DNA from: Streptomyces sp. YIM 121038
GTDB lineage: Bacteria > Actinomycetota > Actinomycetes > Streptomycetales > Streptomycetaceae
Direction: 5' to 3'
DNA length: 64,000 bases
Assembly (NCBI RefSeq): GCF_006088715.1
Contig: NZ_CP030772.1
Coordinates: 682,001-746,000, forward strand
The notes beneath the pieces are model-generated. The model searched no databases. It saw nothing but the letters and a program-made list of their open reading frames with translations, and had not been told where the DNA came from. The position numbers were made by a program, and so were the translations under genes. Shown one piece after another: positions 7,734 to 16,205 of the stretch (positions within the stretch are counted from its first letter, which is position 1; every line of letters starts with the position of its first letter).

Positions 7734-9222
7734 GGTCGTCTCCTGGGGCTGGTGCTGAGGATCTCCAGGTGTCGAGCACCCGGTGCCGTGTCTCGGACGG
7801 GTAGTTGTCGGCGAAGGCCGTACTGCGGGGCCGGCCGGTACCGTCGGGCAACAGACAGTCGAAGATGCTCTTGGAACCGGTGGCCGTGGACCGTTCGACG
7901 GCGGAGTAGCAGACCTGCAGCGGGAGGATGGGGACGTCGTCGACGGGGATGACACCGTGGGTGGGGTGGGACCGGGTGGCGAAGGCCCACAGAACATCGC
8001 GGAGATCGGTGGGATCGATGTCGTCGTCGATGATCATCAGTCGGCTCAGCCAGCAGGCCACGCGGGGGTAGGTGAGGCAGGCGTCGAGAATCGCCCGGCA
8101 AAATGCGGCGGAGGTGGTGGCGCCGGAGCGTTGCTTCCAGTCCCGTGGCACGGTGATCGCCATGATGTGAATGGCGCTTTCCGGGATCAGCCAGGTGGCG
8201 GTGACCGGCAGGCCGGCGGCGCGCAGATGGTGCATCCACATCGCCGAGTTCACCAGCGCGACCAGGGAATGGTCTTCGTCGACGGGCTTGCCTGCGCAGA
8301 CGATCGGCAGGATCGGGGCGTTGCGGTGGGTGATCGCGGTGATGTGGTAGACGGGACGGAGTTCGGGGGCGGTTGTCACGTAGCCTGCGTATTCGCCGAC
8401 GGGCCCCTCGGGCGCCATCTCAGTCAGGGAGACATGGCCCTCGATGACGATCTCGGCGGTCGCCGGGACCTCCAGATCGACCGTTTTGCACCTGACGAGC
8501 TGCAGGGGTTCACCGAAGTACGCGCCGAGGTAGTCGGCTTCGTTCACGTGCTCGGGCAGGGCCATGCCCGAGATGAACGGTACGGCCGGCTCGGCACCCT
8601 GGACCAGGGCGAAGGGCATCGGCTCGCCCTGTTCCCGCCACAGCTCGCGGATCATGCCGTTGTGCTGAACGGGCAGGATGAGTCCGGTCATCCGGTGTGC
8701 GTCGATCTTCATCGCCCGGGCGATCGACCAGTTGGTCCAGGATCTGTCCGGACTACGCAGGACGAACGTGCCGAAGGTGTTGACGTAGCTGCCGCCGTCT
8801 CCGTGGTGCAGCAGCGGTATGGGAAACGTGTCGAGGTCGGCCTGGTCGCCGAGGAGGACGTTGTCCTGGCAGGGGCCGGAGTCGAGGACGACCGGTGGGA
8901 CGGGTGCTGCGTCCTGGGCAGCTGTGAGGCCGTCCATGATCTGCAGTGGTGGGGTCGCCGGGTCCAGCCCCAGGGCGATCGCGCATCGCGCGTAGGGGGC
9001 TCCGGGAACGGTACTCAGTGAGGCGGGTCCGCCTAGCACACGGAACCCAGCCCGATAGCCGCGTACGCGGTCGAACAGTACGGCAGGGCCACGGGTCTCG
9101 GTGGTATGCCGGGCAAAGGCGCCGATCTCCAGGTCGGCTTCCACCTCGCGGTCGATGACGCGCAGGTCGCCGAGGGCGTCCAATGTCGCCAGGTAGTCCC
9201 GCAGGCTGGTCAGGTGTTTCAT
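7711..9222 (-). CDS. ubiD: UbiD-family prFMN-dependent decarboxylase
   Basis: A 503-aa UbiD family enzyme, which decarboxylates (or carboxylates) aromatic or alpha,beta-unsaturated acids with prenylated FMN. The hallmark PEGPVGEYAGY supplies the two catalytic glutamates; an upstream NWSIARAMKID block contains the Arg and metal/prFMN-binding residues, and LVQGAEPAVPFISGMALPEHVNEADYLGAYFGEPLQLVRCKTVDLEVPATAEIVIEG is the usual core. Length matches the family. ATG has GGGAGGCCGAGCG upstream and overlaps the expected UbiX stop as ATGA. It therefore sits in a UbiX-UbiD pair inside a prenyltransferase operon, suggesting removal of a carboxylate from a prenylated or phenolic intermediate. Substrate unknown. 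Confidence 0.93.
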   Translation of the reverse strand: MKHLTSLRDYLATLDALGDLRVIDREVEADLEIGAFARHTTETRGPAVLFDRVRGYRAGFRVLGGPASLSTVPGAPYARCAIALGLDPATPPLQIMDGLTAAQDAAPVPPVVLDSGPCQDNVLLGDQADLDTFPIPLLHHGDGGSYVNTFGTFVLRSPDRSWTNWSIARAMKIDAHRMTGLILPVQHNGMIRELWREQGEPMPFALVQGAEPAVPFISGMALPEHVNEADYLGAYFGEPLQLVRCKTVDLEVPATAEIVIEGHVSLTEMAPEGPVGEYAGYVTTAPELRPVYHITAITHRNAPILPIVCAGKPVDEDHSLVALVNSAMWMHHLRAAGLPVTATWLIPESAIHIMAITVPRDWKQRSGATTSAAFCRAILDACLTYPRVACWLSRLMIIDDDIDPTDLRDVLWAFATRSHPTHGVIPVDDVPILPLQVCYSAVERSTATGSKSIFDCLLPDGTGRPRSTAFADNYPSETRHRVLDTWRSSAPAPGDDRVRPVKE

Positions 9223-9883
9223 CGCTCGGCCTCCCTTGCCTCGTCCTCTGCGCCGGTCCAGGCGCTGTCTCCGGGATGGTTTGGAGCATCGGCCAGTAGG
9301 CTGCCCTGGGCTGGATGGAGTGGTGCATGCCCTGCCAGCGGCGGGCGTGGGCGGTGTCGATGCCGAACTGGTCGAGGACTCTGGCCACAATGTGGTCGAC
9401 GACGTCCGAGGCACGCACTGGGTGGTTGTAGAAGGCCGGCACGGGCGGGGCGAGCACGGCATCCATCCGCGCGAGCGCGAGCATGTTGTCCAGATGGATC
9501 TGGCTCAGTGGGGTCTCCCGAGGCACCAGCACAAGTTTGCGGTGCTCCTTGAGCGTGACGTCAGCCGCGCGGGCAATGAGCCCCTCGGCGCAACCCGTGC
9601 GGATGCCGGCCAAGGTCTTCATGCTGCACGGGATGATCACCATGCCGTCGGTGCGGAACGAGCCCGAGGAGATCAGCGCGCCCTGGTCGTCAGGGGCATG
9701 GCTGACGTCGGCGAGCGCAGCGATATCGCGGATCCTGCGGCCAGTCTCCAACTCGATGTTCACCCGGGCCCAACGGCTGATCACCAGGTCGGTCTCGATG
9801 TCTGCGTGTCCGCGTAGCTCCTCGAGCAGCCGCACGCCCAGCACGGCGCCTGTGGCACCGGTCATGCCGACGACCAATCGCAT
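9219..9883 (-). CDS. ubiX: UbiX-family flavin prenyltransferase (C-terminus frameshifted)
   Basis: This makes prenylated FMN from FMN and dimethylallyl phosphate for its UbiD partner. The N-terminus LVVGMTGATGAVLGVRLLEEL is the flavin-binding loop; IIPCSMKTLAGIRTGCAEGLIARAADVTLKEHRKLVLVPRETPLSQIHLDNM contains the PCSMKT and the Arg/Glu residues that hold the prenyl phosphate, and APPVPAFYNHP closes the site. The open frame runs on across UbiD, but a one-base shift near 9300 puts the end at a TGA overlapping the UbiD ATG (ATGA), the normal arrangement for the pair, so the tail after about residue 190 is probably mis-framed. It is preceded closely by the aldehyde dehydrogenase. Confidence 0.88.
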
Positions 9884-9913
9884 ACGCCCGCCCCTGCCTC
9901 ATGGCCCCGGCGA

Positions 9914-11401
9914 TCAGGCGCCGTGCAGTCGGACGCTGCCCCGGATGTCACCGAGTGCGTCTGGGGCAGCGAGCTGAATGGCTTTCAACTCGTGGTACTC
10001 GTCCAACCCGTAGGGACCGCATTGCCGACCGAGGCCCGACTGCCGGTATCCCCCGAAGGGGGCGATGAAGTTCAGCGGGGCGCCGTTGATGTCGACCTGC
10101 CCGGTGCGCAGTCGCCGCGCAACTGCGAGTGCCTCGTGATCGCTGCCAGACCATACGGATCCGTGCAGGCCGTAGGGAGAAGTGTTGGCCATCCGTACCG
10201 CGGCGTCGGTGTCCCGGTACGGGATAATGGATAGCACCGGACCGAAGATTTCCTCTTGGGCGAGCGTCATGTCGTTGCGGACACCTGCAAACACCGTCGG
10301 TCGAACGTAGTAGCCGCGATCGAGGTCGGCCGGCCGGTCGATTCCCCCGGTGCGCAGGTCTGCGCCCTCCTCGATGCCTTGGCCGATGTACCTGCGCACC
10401 CGGTTCAACGCTGCTTCGGACACCAGCGGACCCAGGTCGCTCGCCGGATCGTATGGATCACCGACCCGATAGGAGTCGGCGGCCTCGACCGCGAGGGCCG
10501 CCGCCTGGGCGTGCTGGGTGTCTTGGACGAACATCCGGCTCCAGGCCAGACAGGTCTGGCCGGAGTTGACGCACAGCTGATCCACACTGCTACGGACGGC
10601 AGAGGCCAGATCGGCGTCACTAAGGATGATGTTGGCGTTCTTTCCGCCCAGTTCGAGGTGGACCCGTTTGGTCGTCGGTGCCGCCAGCTCTGCGACTCTT
10701 CGTCCCGCGCGGGTTGATCCGGTGAGCGTGACCATGTCCACCAAGGGGTGTGCGGCCAGCGCCTCCCCCACGCCGGGTCCGTCTCCGCTGACCAGGTTGA
10801 ATACGCCCGCGGGCAGATCACAGTCGGCAAGGACGTCAGCCAGCAGAAAAGCATTGAGCGGGGCGACCTCGCTCGGTTTGAGAACCGTCGTGCAGCCTGC
10901 GGCAAGGGCCGGTACAACCTTCTGCAGGATGAGTGCCAGCGGGAGGTTCCACGGCGTGATGCAGACGACGACCCCGATCGGTTCGCGGACGACCAGGGAA
11001 GACCCGAGCCGTTCCTCCAACGGGTAGTCGGCGAGCACCTGCAGATAGGAGCGCACGGTCTGCAGGCCGAAGCCCACGTGCAGGGCGCGGGCGAGCGTGA
11101 CGGGCGCGCCCACCTCGAGGCAGGCGAGCGCGGTGAAATCGTCTGCCCTCGCCTCGAGTCCGGCGAGTAGGCGTTCCAAGAACGCCACCCTGGTCTTGGG
11201 CGGGGCGGCCGACCAGCGCGGGAATGCCGCCGCTGCCGCGGCCACCGCGCGGTCGACATCTTCTGAGGTTCCTGCGGGTACTCTACCCGCGGCCCGTTCC
11301 GTGCTGGGCTCGATCACCGTCAGGCAGTCGTCACCCGTCGTGGGGTGCCACCGGCCGTCGATCCACAGGTCGGTCCGTTCGGTGAGTGACTTGGTCAGCA
11401 T
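9914..11401 (-). CDS. NAD(P)-dependent aldehyde dehydrogenase
   Basis: A complete 495-aa ALDH superfamily enzyme. TPWNLPLALILQKVVPALAAGCTTVLKPSEVAP is the cofactor-binding region with the oxyanion Asn; LTGSTRAGRRVAE the Rossmann turn; LELGGKNANIIL holds the general-base Glu and NSGQTCLAWSRMFV the nucleophilic Cys. FGGYRQSGLGRQCGPYGLDEYHELK is the usual C-terminal motif. It is closest in style to the broad aldehyde or vanillin/benzaldehyde-type subgroup. It lies between the cupin and UbiX genes on one strand and would oxidise an aldehyde intermediate to an acid that UbiD could then decarboxylate. Substrate is not deducible. Confidence 0.92.
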   Translation of the reverse strand: MLTKSLTERTDLWIDGRWHPTTGDDCLTVIEPSTERAAGRVPAGTSEDVDRAVAAAAAAFPRWSAAPPKTRVAFLERLLAGLEARADDFTALACLEVGAPVTLARALHVGFGLQTVRSYLQVLADYPLEERLGSSLVVREPIGVVVCITPWNLPLALILQKVVPALAAGCTTVLKPSEVAPLNAFLLADVLADCDLPAGVFNLVSGDGPGVGEALAAHPLVDMVTLTGSTRAGRRVAELAAPTTKRVHLELGGKNANIILSDADLASAVRSSVDQLCVNSGQTCLAWSRMFVQDTQHAQAAALAVEAADSYRVGDPYDPASDLGPLVSEAALNRVRRYIGQGIEEGADLRTGGIDRPADLDRGYYVRPTVFAGVRNDMTLAQEEIFGPVLSIIPYRDTDAAVRMANTSPYGLHGSVWSGSDHEALAVARRLRTGQVDINGAPLNFIAPFGGYRQSGLGRQCGPYGLDEYHELKAIQLAAPDALGDIRGSVRLHGA

Positions 11402-11439
11402 GGTCTGCCTCCGCTCAAGACCGGTGCGCCTGCCGTGAC

Positions 11440-11847
11440 TTACGACTCTTTGGGATCGTTGAGCACGATGACGCTTTCCTGCTCATTGGGGTCTGTGCGG
11501 GCGACGATCGCGATGAGCGGCTCGGTCTGGCTCCGGTTGGCCGGCTGGTGCGGCACGCCTGCGGGGATGTACACGAAGTCACCTGCATCGGCGGTCAGAT
11601 GCTTCTGCATGCCTTCGCCGTACCAGCCCTCGGCCTGGCCGGAGATGATGTAGATGGCCGATTCATGGTGCTCGTGCAGGTGCGGTTTATCCTTGGCGCC
11701 CGGCGGGATCGTGACCACGTGCATGCACAGGCCCCGAGAACCGGCAGTCTCCCGCGAAATACCAGCGAAGAAGGTGTGGCCCTGCTTGCCCTGGTAGGTC
11801 TCTCCGGTGTGTACGAGTACGAGTTCTGTCGGGTTCGGCGTTTTCAT
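11440..11847 (-). CDS. small cupin-domain protein
   Basis: A 135-aa single-domain cupin. Motif 1 is PHLHEHHESAIYIISGQAEGWYG (three His plus Glu for a divalent metal) and motif 2 is GDFVYIPAGVPHQPAN. ATG is preceded by GAGGGGGG, a good ribosome site. The reading frame is open without a stop into the preceding prenyltransferase, so as read the two form one 536-codon frame; a single base change in the G6 run would restore two separate genes, with a TGA at 11862-11864 for the upstream one. Small cupins in biosynthetic operons can be isomerases, dioxygenases or binding proteins; no specific reaction can be assigned. Confidence 0.82.
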   Translation of the reverse strand: MKTPNPTELVLVHTGETYQGKQGHTFFAGISRETAGSRGLCMHVVTIPPGAKDKPHLHEHHESAIYIISGQAEGWYGEGMQKHLTADAGDFVYIPAGVPHQPANRSQTEPLIAIVARTDPNEQESVIVLNDPKES

Positions 11848-12987
11848 GATGGTGTCCCCCCTCACAGAGCGGCGGTCGGTGATCGTCCCCTCGACGGGGA
11901 CGGGAAGCGGTGGCCGGTCGGTCCGGTAGCGCGGCGGAGGATTGACACTGTGCAGCTCGGGCGACCAGTAGGCCTTCACCCGGTACTGGCCGGACGCTGG
12001 CCGCAGCGAGATATAGTTGTGCAGGCCACCTGCTGCGGACAGGGGGCGGCGGGCGACCCCGGCAAGGCAGCGGTCGTAGAGGGCCGTGGGGTGGCCGAGC
12101 CGGGCGAGGACCTGATGAGTGTGCTGGCGGACCAGGTCGTCGCGCGATTCGCCGCCCCACAGCGGGACATAGAGTGTTGCGGAGCCTAGGGGGGTGTCCG
12201 GTGTGAGGGAGAGGCAGGTGACCGCCGGTTGAACATCGAAGTCCGGTCGGCCCCCGGTCGCCAGGCGGCAGAACTCCAGGATCTCCACCGCCTCGAACCC
12301 GTTTGGGGCAAGGAGCGCTGCAAGATCCTCGGAGCGCGCGCCGTAGTGCCGGAAATAGATCTTCGTGCGGGCCTCGGCGGCTGCCGTCAGGTCCAGGGAG
12401 AACAGGATGGGGCGGCTTCTGCCGAATCCGCCCCAGGCATGTGCCTGAACCGCCTGCCAGCTCGCCTCCAGCTGCAGCAGGGCCAGCGCCTGACGCATCA
12501 GACTCTGCGCCCGCTCCCGCCCCGTGACGGACGGATAGAACCACACCTTGCAACCCGCAAGCCCTGAGCGGGAGATCTCCGCCCCAAACATGGCGACGTG
12601 CCGCTGCGCGGCACCGGCGGGCAGAAAGATGCCAGCAACATCCATCCACTGATCCGCACGCGAGCTGTACCGATTCGCCAGACTCTCCATGACCCGGCGC
12701 GCTGCCAGCACCTGTCCTGCCGGGTCTCCTTCCGTCGCCATGGGTTCGATCGCGAACTGCAGTGACGGGTCAGGCCCACCGATCTCCGCGGCGAACTCGA
12801 CGGGAGACCCGTCCGGGGAGACGTCCGACATCGGCAGCGCGGACACCGGCTTCTCGTTCCACGGATCAGTCAACTCGCGGAAGAGTTCCACGGCCAGGTC
12901 CGCATATGCGCCCAGGTCTAGACCGACTGCCAGCCGACGCAGTTGGAGCTCACACACTTCGGAGATTGTTCCCGTAAGCACAGTCAT
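11848..12987 (-). CDS. DMATS-type aromatic (indole/tyrosine) prenyltransferase
   Basis: About 380 aa of the ABBA-fold DMATS family, which transfers dimethylallyl or longer prenyl groups to Trp, Tyr or other aromatics without a DDxxD motif. Diagnostic blocks are SPDGSPVEFAAEIGG, AGCKVWFYPSVTGRERA, PILFSLDLTAAAEARTKIYFRHYG, CLSLTPDTPLGSATLYVPLW and YISLRPASGQYRVKAYWSPEL; the K-[VI]-[WY]-F and LYVPLW strands give the basic and aromatic cage for the diphosphate. ATG 12987 has GGGAGGACCAGGCC upstream and is the first gene of the operon. As written it reads through into the cupin. The acceptor is unknown; the neighbours point to an aromatic acid pathway. Confidence 0.85.
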
Positions 12988-13351
12988 GGCCTGGTCCTCC
13001 CGAACAGGCGCGGCGCTCTCATCAAGAGAGGCGATTGAGCACCCGGTCAATATCGGCTACGTATCAGGGTCAGGAGAGTTTCCTGCTTCCACACAGCAGC
13101 ACCACAGCAGCACCACAGCACACGACTCCCAGGATCACCTGTCGGATCGAGTTCGCAAAGGCGCACACCACTCACGATTGATGCGTACACGCACGACGAA
13201 GTGCGCCGTGTCGCACGCAACGCCGATCCGTCGGCAGCCGTGCTCCTGAACGGACACGGAGCGCACTAACGACCTCGCGCGCCCCGGGGCGCGTAGCCCG
13301 ACACCCGGGTGTCGGGAAGGGAACGAATAACGACAGGCGTCGCAGGCGTCC
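12988..13351. other. upstream region of the prenyltransferase operon with two perfect palindromes
   Basis: No supported gene. It should hold the operon promoter. Two GC palindromes stand side by side: CGCGCCCCGGGGCGCG at 13278-13293 and CCCGACACCCGGGTGTCGGG at 13297-13316. They could be a terminator or a regulator site. A short CAGCAGCACCA-type repeat lies at 13095-13125. Confidence 0.45.
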
Positions 13352-13838
13352 AATGAGCTTCTTCGAGTTGGCCACCGATCAGGTGACGGCCTATAGCGCA
13401 GCGAGCGAGGCCCCCGGGATGTTGATCGAGATGTCTGACGTCTCAACCATGCTGCTCGGGGGCCTCGTTGGTCATCCATCCTGCCGCACTCGACCTGCCC
13501 CGTGCACTCGTGGAGTGGGTCACCATGCTCATTGTCACGCGTGAGGGCGACCGGCGCTGCAAGCTCCGCCCGTCTCAGCGCGCGATGGTGGCACCGGTGT
13601 ACCTGCGCGAACACACCACCCTGGCGAAGATCGCTGCCGGGTTCGGGATCAGCCAGCCCACCGCCCACGCCTACACCAGCACGGTCATCCACCTGCTCGC
13701 CGAGCGTGCACCGGGACTGCTGAAGGTCCTGCGCGAGACCGGTCCCGACTTCGTCCTGCTGGACGGCACCCCCGCCGAGTGCGACCGGATCGGCGACGGA
13801 CGAGCCGACTACTCCCACAAGCACCGCCGGCACGGGGG
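13352..13838 (+). pseudogene. IS5-family transposase, N-terminal half (element A, copy 1)
   Basis: The translated part from 13468 ([10 protein letters not shown]...RREGDRRC, then [30 protein letters not shown] and [11 protein letters not shown]) is nearly identical to the more complete copy at 24.2 kb. It carries the helix-turn-helix and the first catalytic Asp, then stops matching at HKHRRHG, where the sequence switches in frame to a P450 tail. The left end shares its non-coding leader with the 24.1 kb copy. Confidence 0.8.
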
Positions 13839-14067
13839 ACAACTCCCCAAAGCGGCAATGATTCCTTTTGCTGCTGGAGCCCATAAATGCATCGCAGATG
13901 GCTTCGCCATCACCGAGATAACTACCGCGCTGGCGGTCGTCTGCTCCCGCTGGCGGCTGCGTCCGATGCCCGACTACGCCGTTCAAGAAATCGCGGCCGC
14001 CACCGTACACCCCAGCCGACTGCCAATGATCGCCGAAGCACGGTCTCCAACGACCGCAAGTACCTAG
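13839..14067 (+). pseudogene. cytochrome P450 C-terminal remnant
   Basis: In frame with the truncated transposase, [41 protein letters not shown] reads as the P450 heme-binding loop (FxxGxHxC, with C as the axial ligand) and the following L helix, then the C-terminal beta strands. Everything upstream of the loop has been lost. Such P450s are common in terpene and prenyl-aromatic clusters, so this may be the tail of a tailoring enzyme once linked to the adjacent operon. Confidence 0.75.
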
Positions 14068-14075
14068 CTCCTTGA

Positions 14076-14135
14076 CAGTTGGAGGAGATACGCCCGAAGG
14101 GCGCCCCCGCCCTTCGGGCGTATCTCCTCCAACTG
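14076..14135. repeat. perfect 28-bp inverted repeat with 4-nt loop
   Basis: Arms 14076-14103 and 14108-14135 are exact reverse complements around CCCC. The stem includes GGAGATACGCCCGAAGGGCG. It lies at the junction between the P450 remnant and a truncated IS110 transposase whose homology stops within the right arm. Confidence 0.9.
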
Positions 14136-14475
14136 CCTCGATGGCGTCTGTCTTGCCTCGCTTGCGTCGGGTGGCACGGTCGGGCTGGTTGATCTCGACG
14201 ACGTCGATGCCTTCGCGGCGCAGGACCCGGGCCAGCGCGGTCCCGAGGGATCCGGTGCACTCGACACCCGCCCGCCGCAGCACACCGAACATCCTGCCCC
14301 AGGCCAGCAGTTGACGATATCCGGTGGCAGTTGCCGAGAACTCCTGGTGGGCGAGTGAGGCACCCAGGGTGGTGATGACGGCGGCGACGTGGATGTCCTT
14401 GTGGGTGTCCACTCCGAGGATCACCTCCTCCGCCGGGCCCGAGAGCCGCTGCGCGGGCAGCGTCGGCTGGGGCAT
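14136..14475 (-). pseudogene. IS110-family transposase, N-terminal fragment (copy 2)
   Basis: PAEEVILGVDTHKDIHVAAVITTLG and VECTGSLG...EINQPDRATRRKRGKTDAIEA match the RuvC-like half of IS110 transposases, including the first Asp in GVDTHK and the KTDAIEA block. Homology ends at the 28-bp hairpin. Its upstream side is cut by the ISL3 element. Confidence 0.82.
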
Positions 14476-14585
14476 GCTGGTGACGCGGTCACGAGGCTCC
14501 CTTGGACTGGTGTCACACAGACGGGGAAGCCGAACGGCCGCCAGCGGGGAGCACGAGGGCTCATCCAAGATTTCCGTGAAATCGG

Positions 14586-16122
14586 TCATGAAGCTGTCGC
14601 CGTTGTGACTCTGGGTGTTCGGCGACTGGCAGCCACGAGCAGGACGCGCTTCCGCAGCAACGGGAAGCCTGCACGTCCTGCCATCTGCCTCCTGATCGAT
14701 TTCAGATCCGTGACTCGGCCTTCGACGATGCCCGAGCTTGAACGGACTGGTCAGGCCCTGGATGACGGCGTCGAGGTCGTTGCGGAGGTTGCGCGCGAAG
14801 CCGCGGATCACCGGAAGCTCGGCGTTCTCGGCTCGGTCGATCCAGCCGGGCAGTCGATAGGCGCCGTCCAGCCGGTCCATGATCTTGGCGAACTCCCGGA
14901 CGTGAGCGGCGGTGTCGGCCAGCTCCGGGCAGCGGTCCGCGAGTTGCTTGAGGCGAAGGGATTCTTCACTGGTCAGGCCGTCGGGGTGACGGGTGAACCA
15001 GGTGGTGGCCTGGCGCACGGTCGGTGCCTCGGGCAGCCCGTTCAGCGGCGGGTTGGTTCCGCGCAGGGGTTCCAGCCAGCGGCGCACGCTGCGGGCGCTG
15101 CCGAGATAGCCGAGCTCGCGCAGTTCGCGGTGCAGCCGTCCGCTGTCGGTGCAGCCCTCGTTCCACCGCTGGTTGAGATAGGGGGCGTAGCGGGCGAGGC
15201 CATGGCGGCCGCGCCGAGGAGCGTTGCCGATGATGTCGTCGGTGGTGTCGGCTTGGGCGTAGCGGCGTACGGTCTTGCGGTCCAGGCCGAGTTGGGCGGC
15301 GGTGCGGTCGATACCGACACCCTTGTCGTAAAGGGCATGGACTTCGGCGTGCCGGCGCCGAGTCTGTGCGGCCTGCACTCCCTCCGTTCTGGCGGCCTTG
15401 GCAGGTGCGAGCCGGGGTTCGTTCGGCGGATCCAGGCAGCTGCGGTGTGCGCCGATGGCCTTCTCGACGGTGTCGCAGAGGTTCCGCCAGACATGCCACC
15501 GATCTGCGATCTGGACAGCGTCCGGGGCCGCGGCGGAGGCGGCCGAGGCATACGCCCCGGCACGGTCTCGGCAGATCGCCTCGATGCCCTCGCGTCCGGC
15601 GAGCCAGCGGGCGAAGGTGTCCGCTTCCCGGTCTTCCAGCAGGTCAACGGGTGCGCCGGTCTCGCAGTCCACCAACACGCTGCCGTACACGTACGAGCGT
15701 TTGAAGGCGAAATCGCCCACGCCGAGCACCCTCGGTGTCGGCGCGGGAGCGTCCGGCGTCAGCATGACCAGGCGCAGGATGGTGGTCCGGCTCCCCGGCG
15801 TGGGCAACAGCGCCGCGAGCCTCGCGCCCGGCAGGCCCGACAGCGCGATGCCGATCGCCGTGAGCAGACGGTGAAGAAGGGGCGTGCGCCTTTGGTACCG
15901 CCCCGTCAACCCTTCGGTCTGTTCGGCGAACGTCACCCGCTCGCAACGAGAGTTGTCACAGAACAAGCGCCGGACCACCAAGGCGATCACGACCATGCGC
16001 CCGCCAACCGCACCGTCGGCCACCGTGCGCTGGTATCCGCTGTGTCGCCGTCTCGATCGGGCCCCGCAGTCTGGACACGGCAGCGCCGCCTCGCCGCGAG
16101 TGCGCGCCGCGATGCGTAACAT
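14586..16122 (-). pseudogene. ISL3-family transposase (copy 1), frameshifted
   Basis: The N-terminal zinc-binding part reads LPCPDCGARSRRRHSGY...LFCDNSRCERVTFAEQ; the DDE core includes VLGVGDFAFKRSYVYGSVLVD (first Asp), ICRDRAGAYASAA (second Asp) and IADRWHVWRNL. The C-terminal GFARNLRNDLDAVIQGLTSPFKLG must shift frame to continue as RVTDLKSIRRQMAGRAGFPLLRKRVLL before TGA. The normal start lies upstream near 16190 but needs another one-base shift. The gene is separated from its promoter side by the IS701 and IS630 insertions. Confidence 0.88.
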
Positions 16123-16205
16123 CCGCTCTCTACGCTCACTTGCTCCACCAGTACACCACTCAGGTGCGGCAACAGTGTCTTCAGCAGGTCCTCACACGGC
16201 CCTAG

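Noticed and set aside
13278..13316. Streptomyces telomere-like palindromes
   Set aside because: Only two short palindromes occur, without the series of hairpins and conserved terminal sequence expected at a linear end.
13135..16122. A single 995-codon minus-strand frame
   Set aside because: It is a chance joining of an ISL3 transposase, an IS110 N-terminal fragment and antisense of IS5 and P450 sequence, not one gene.
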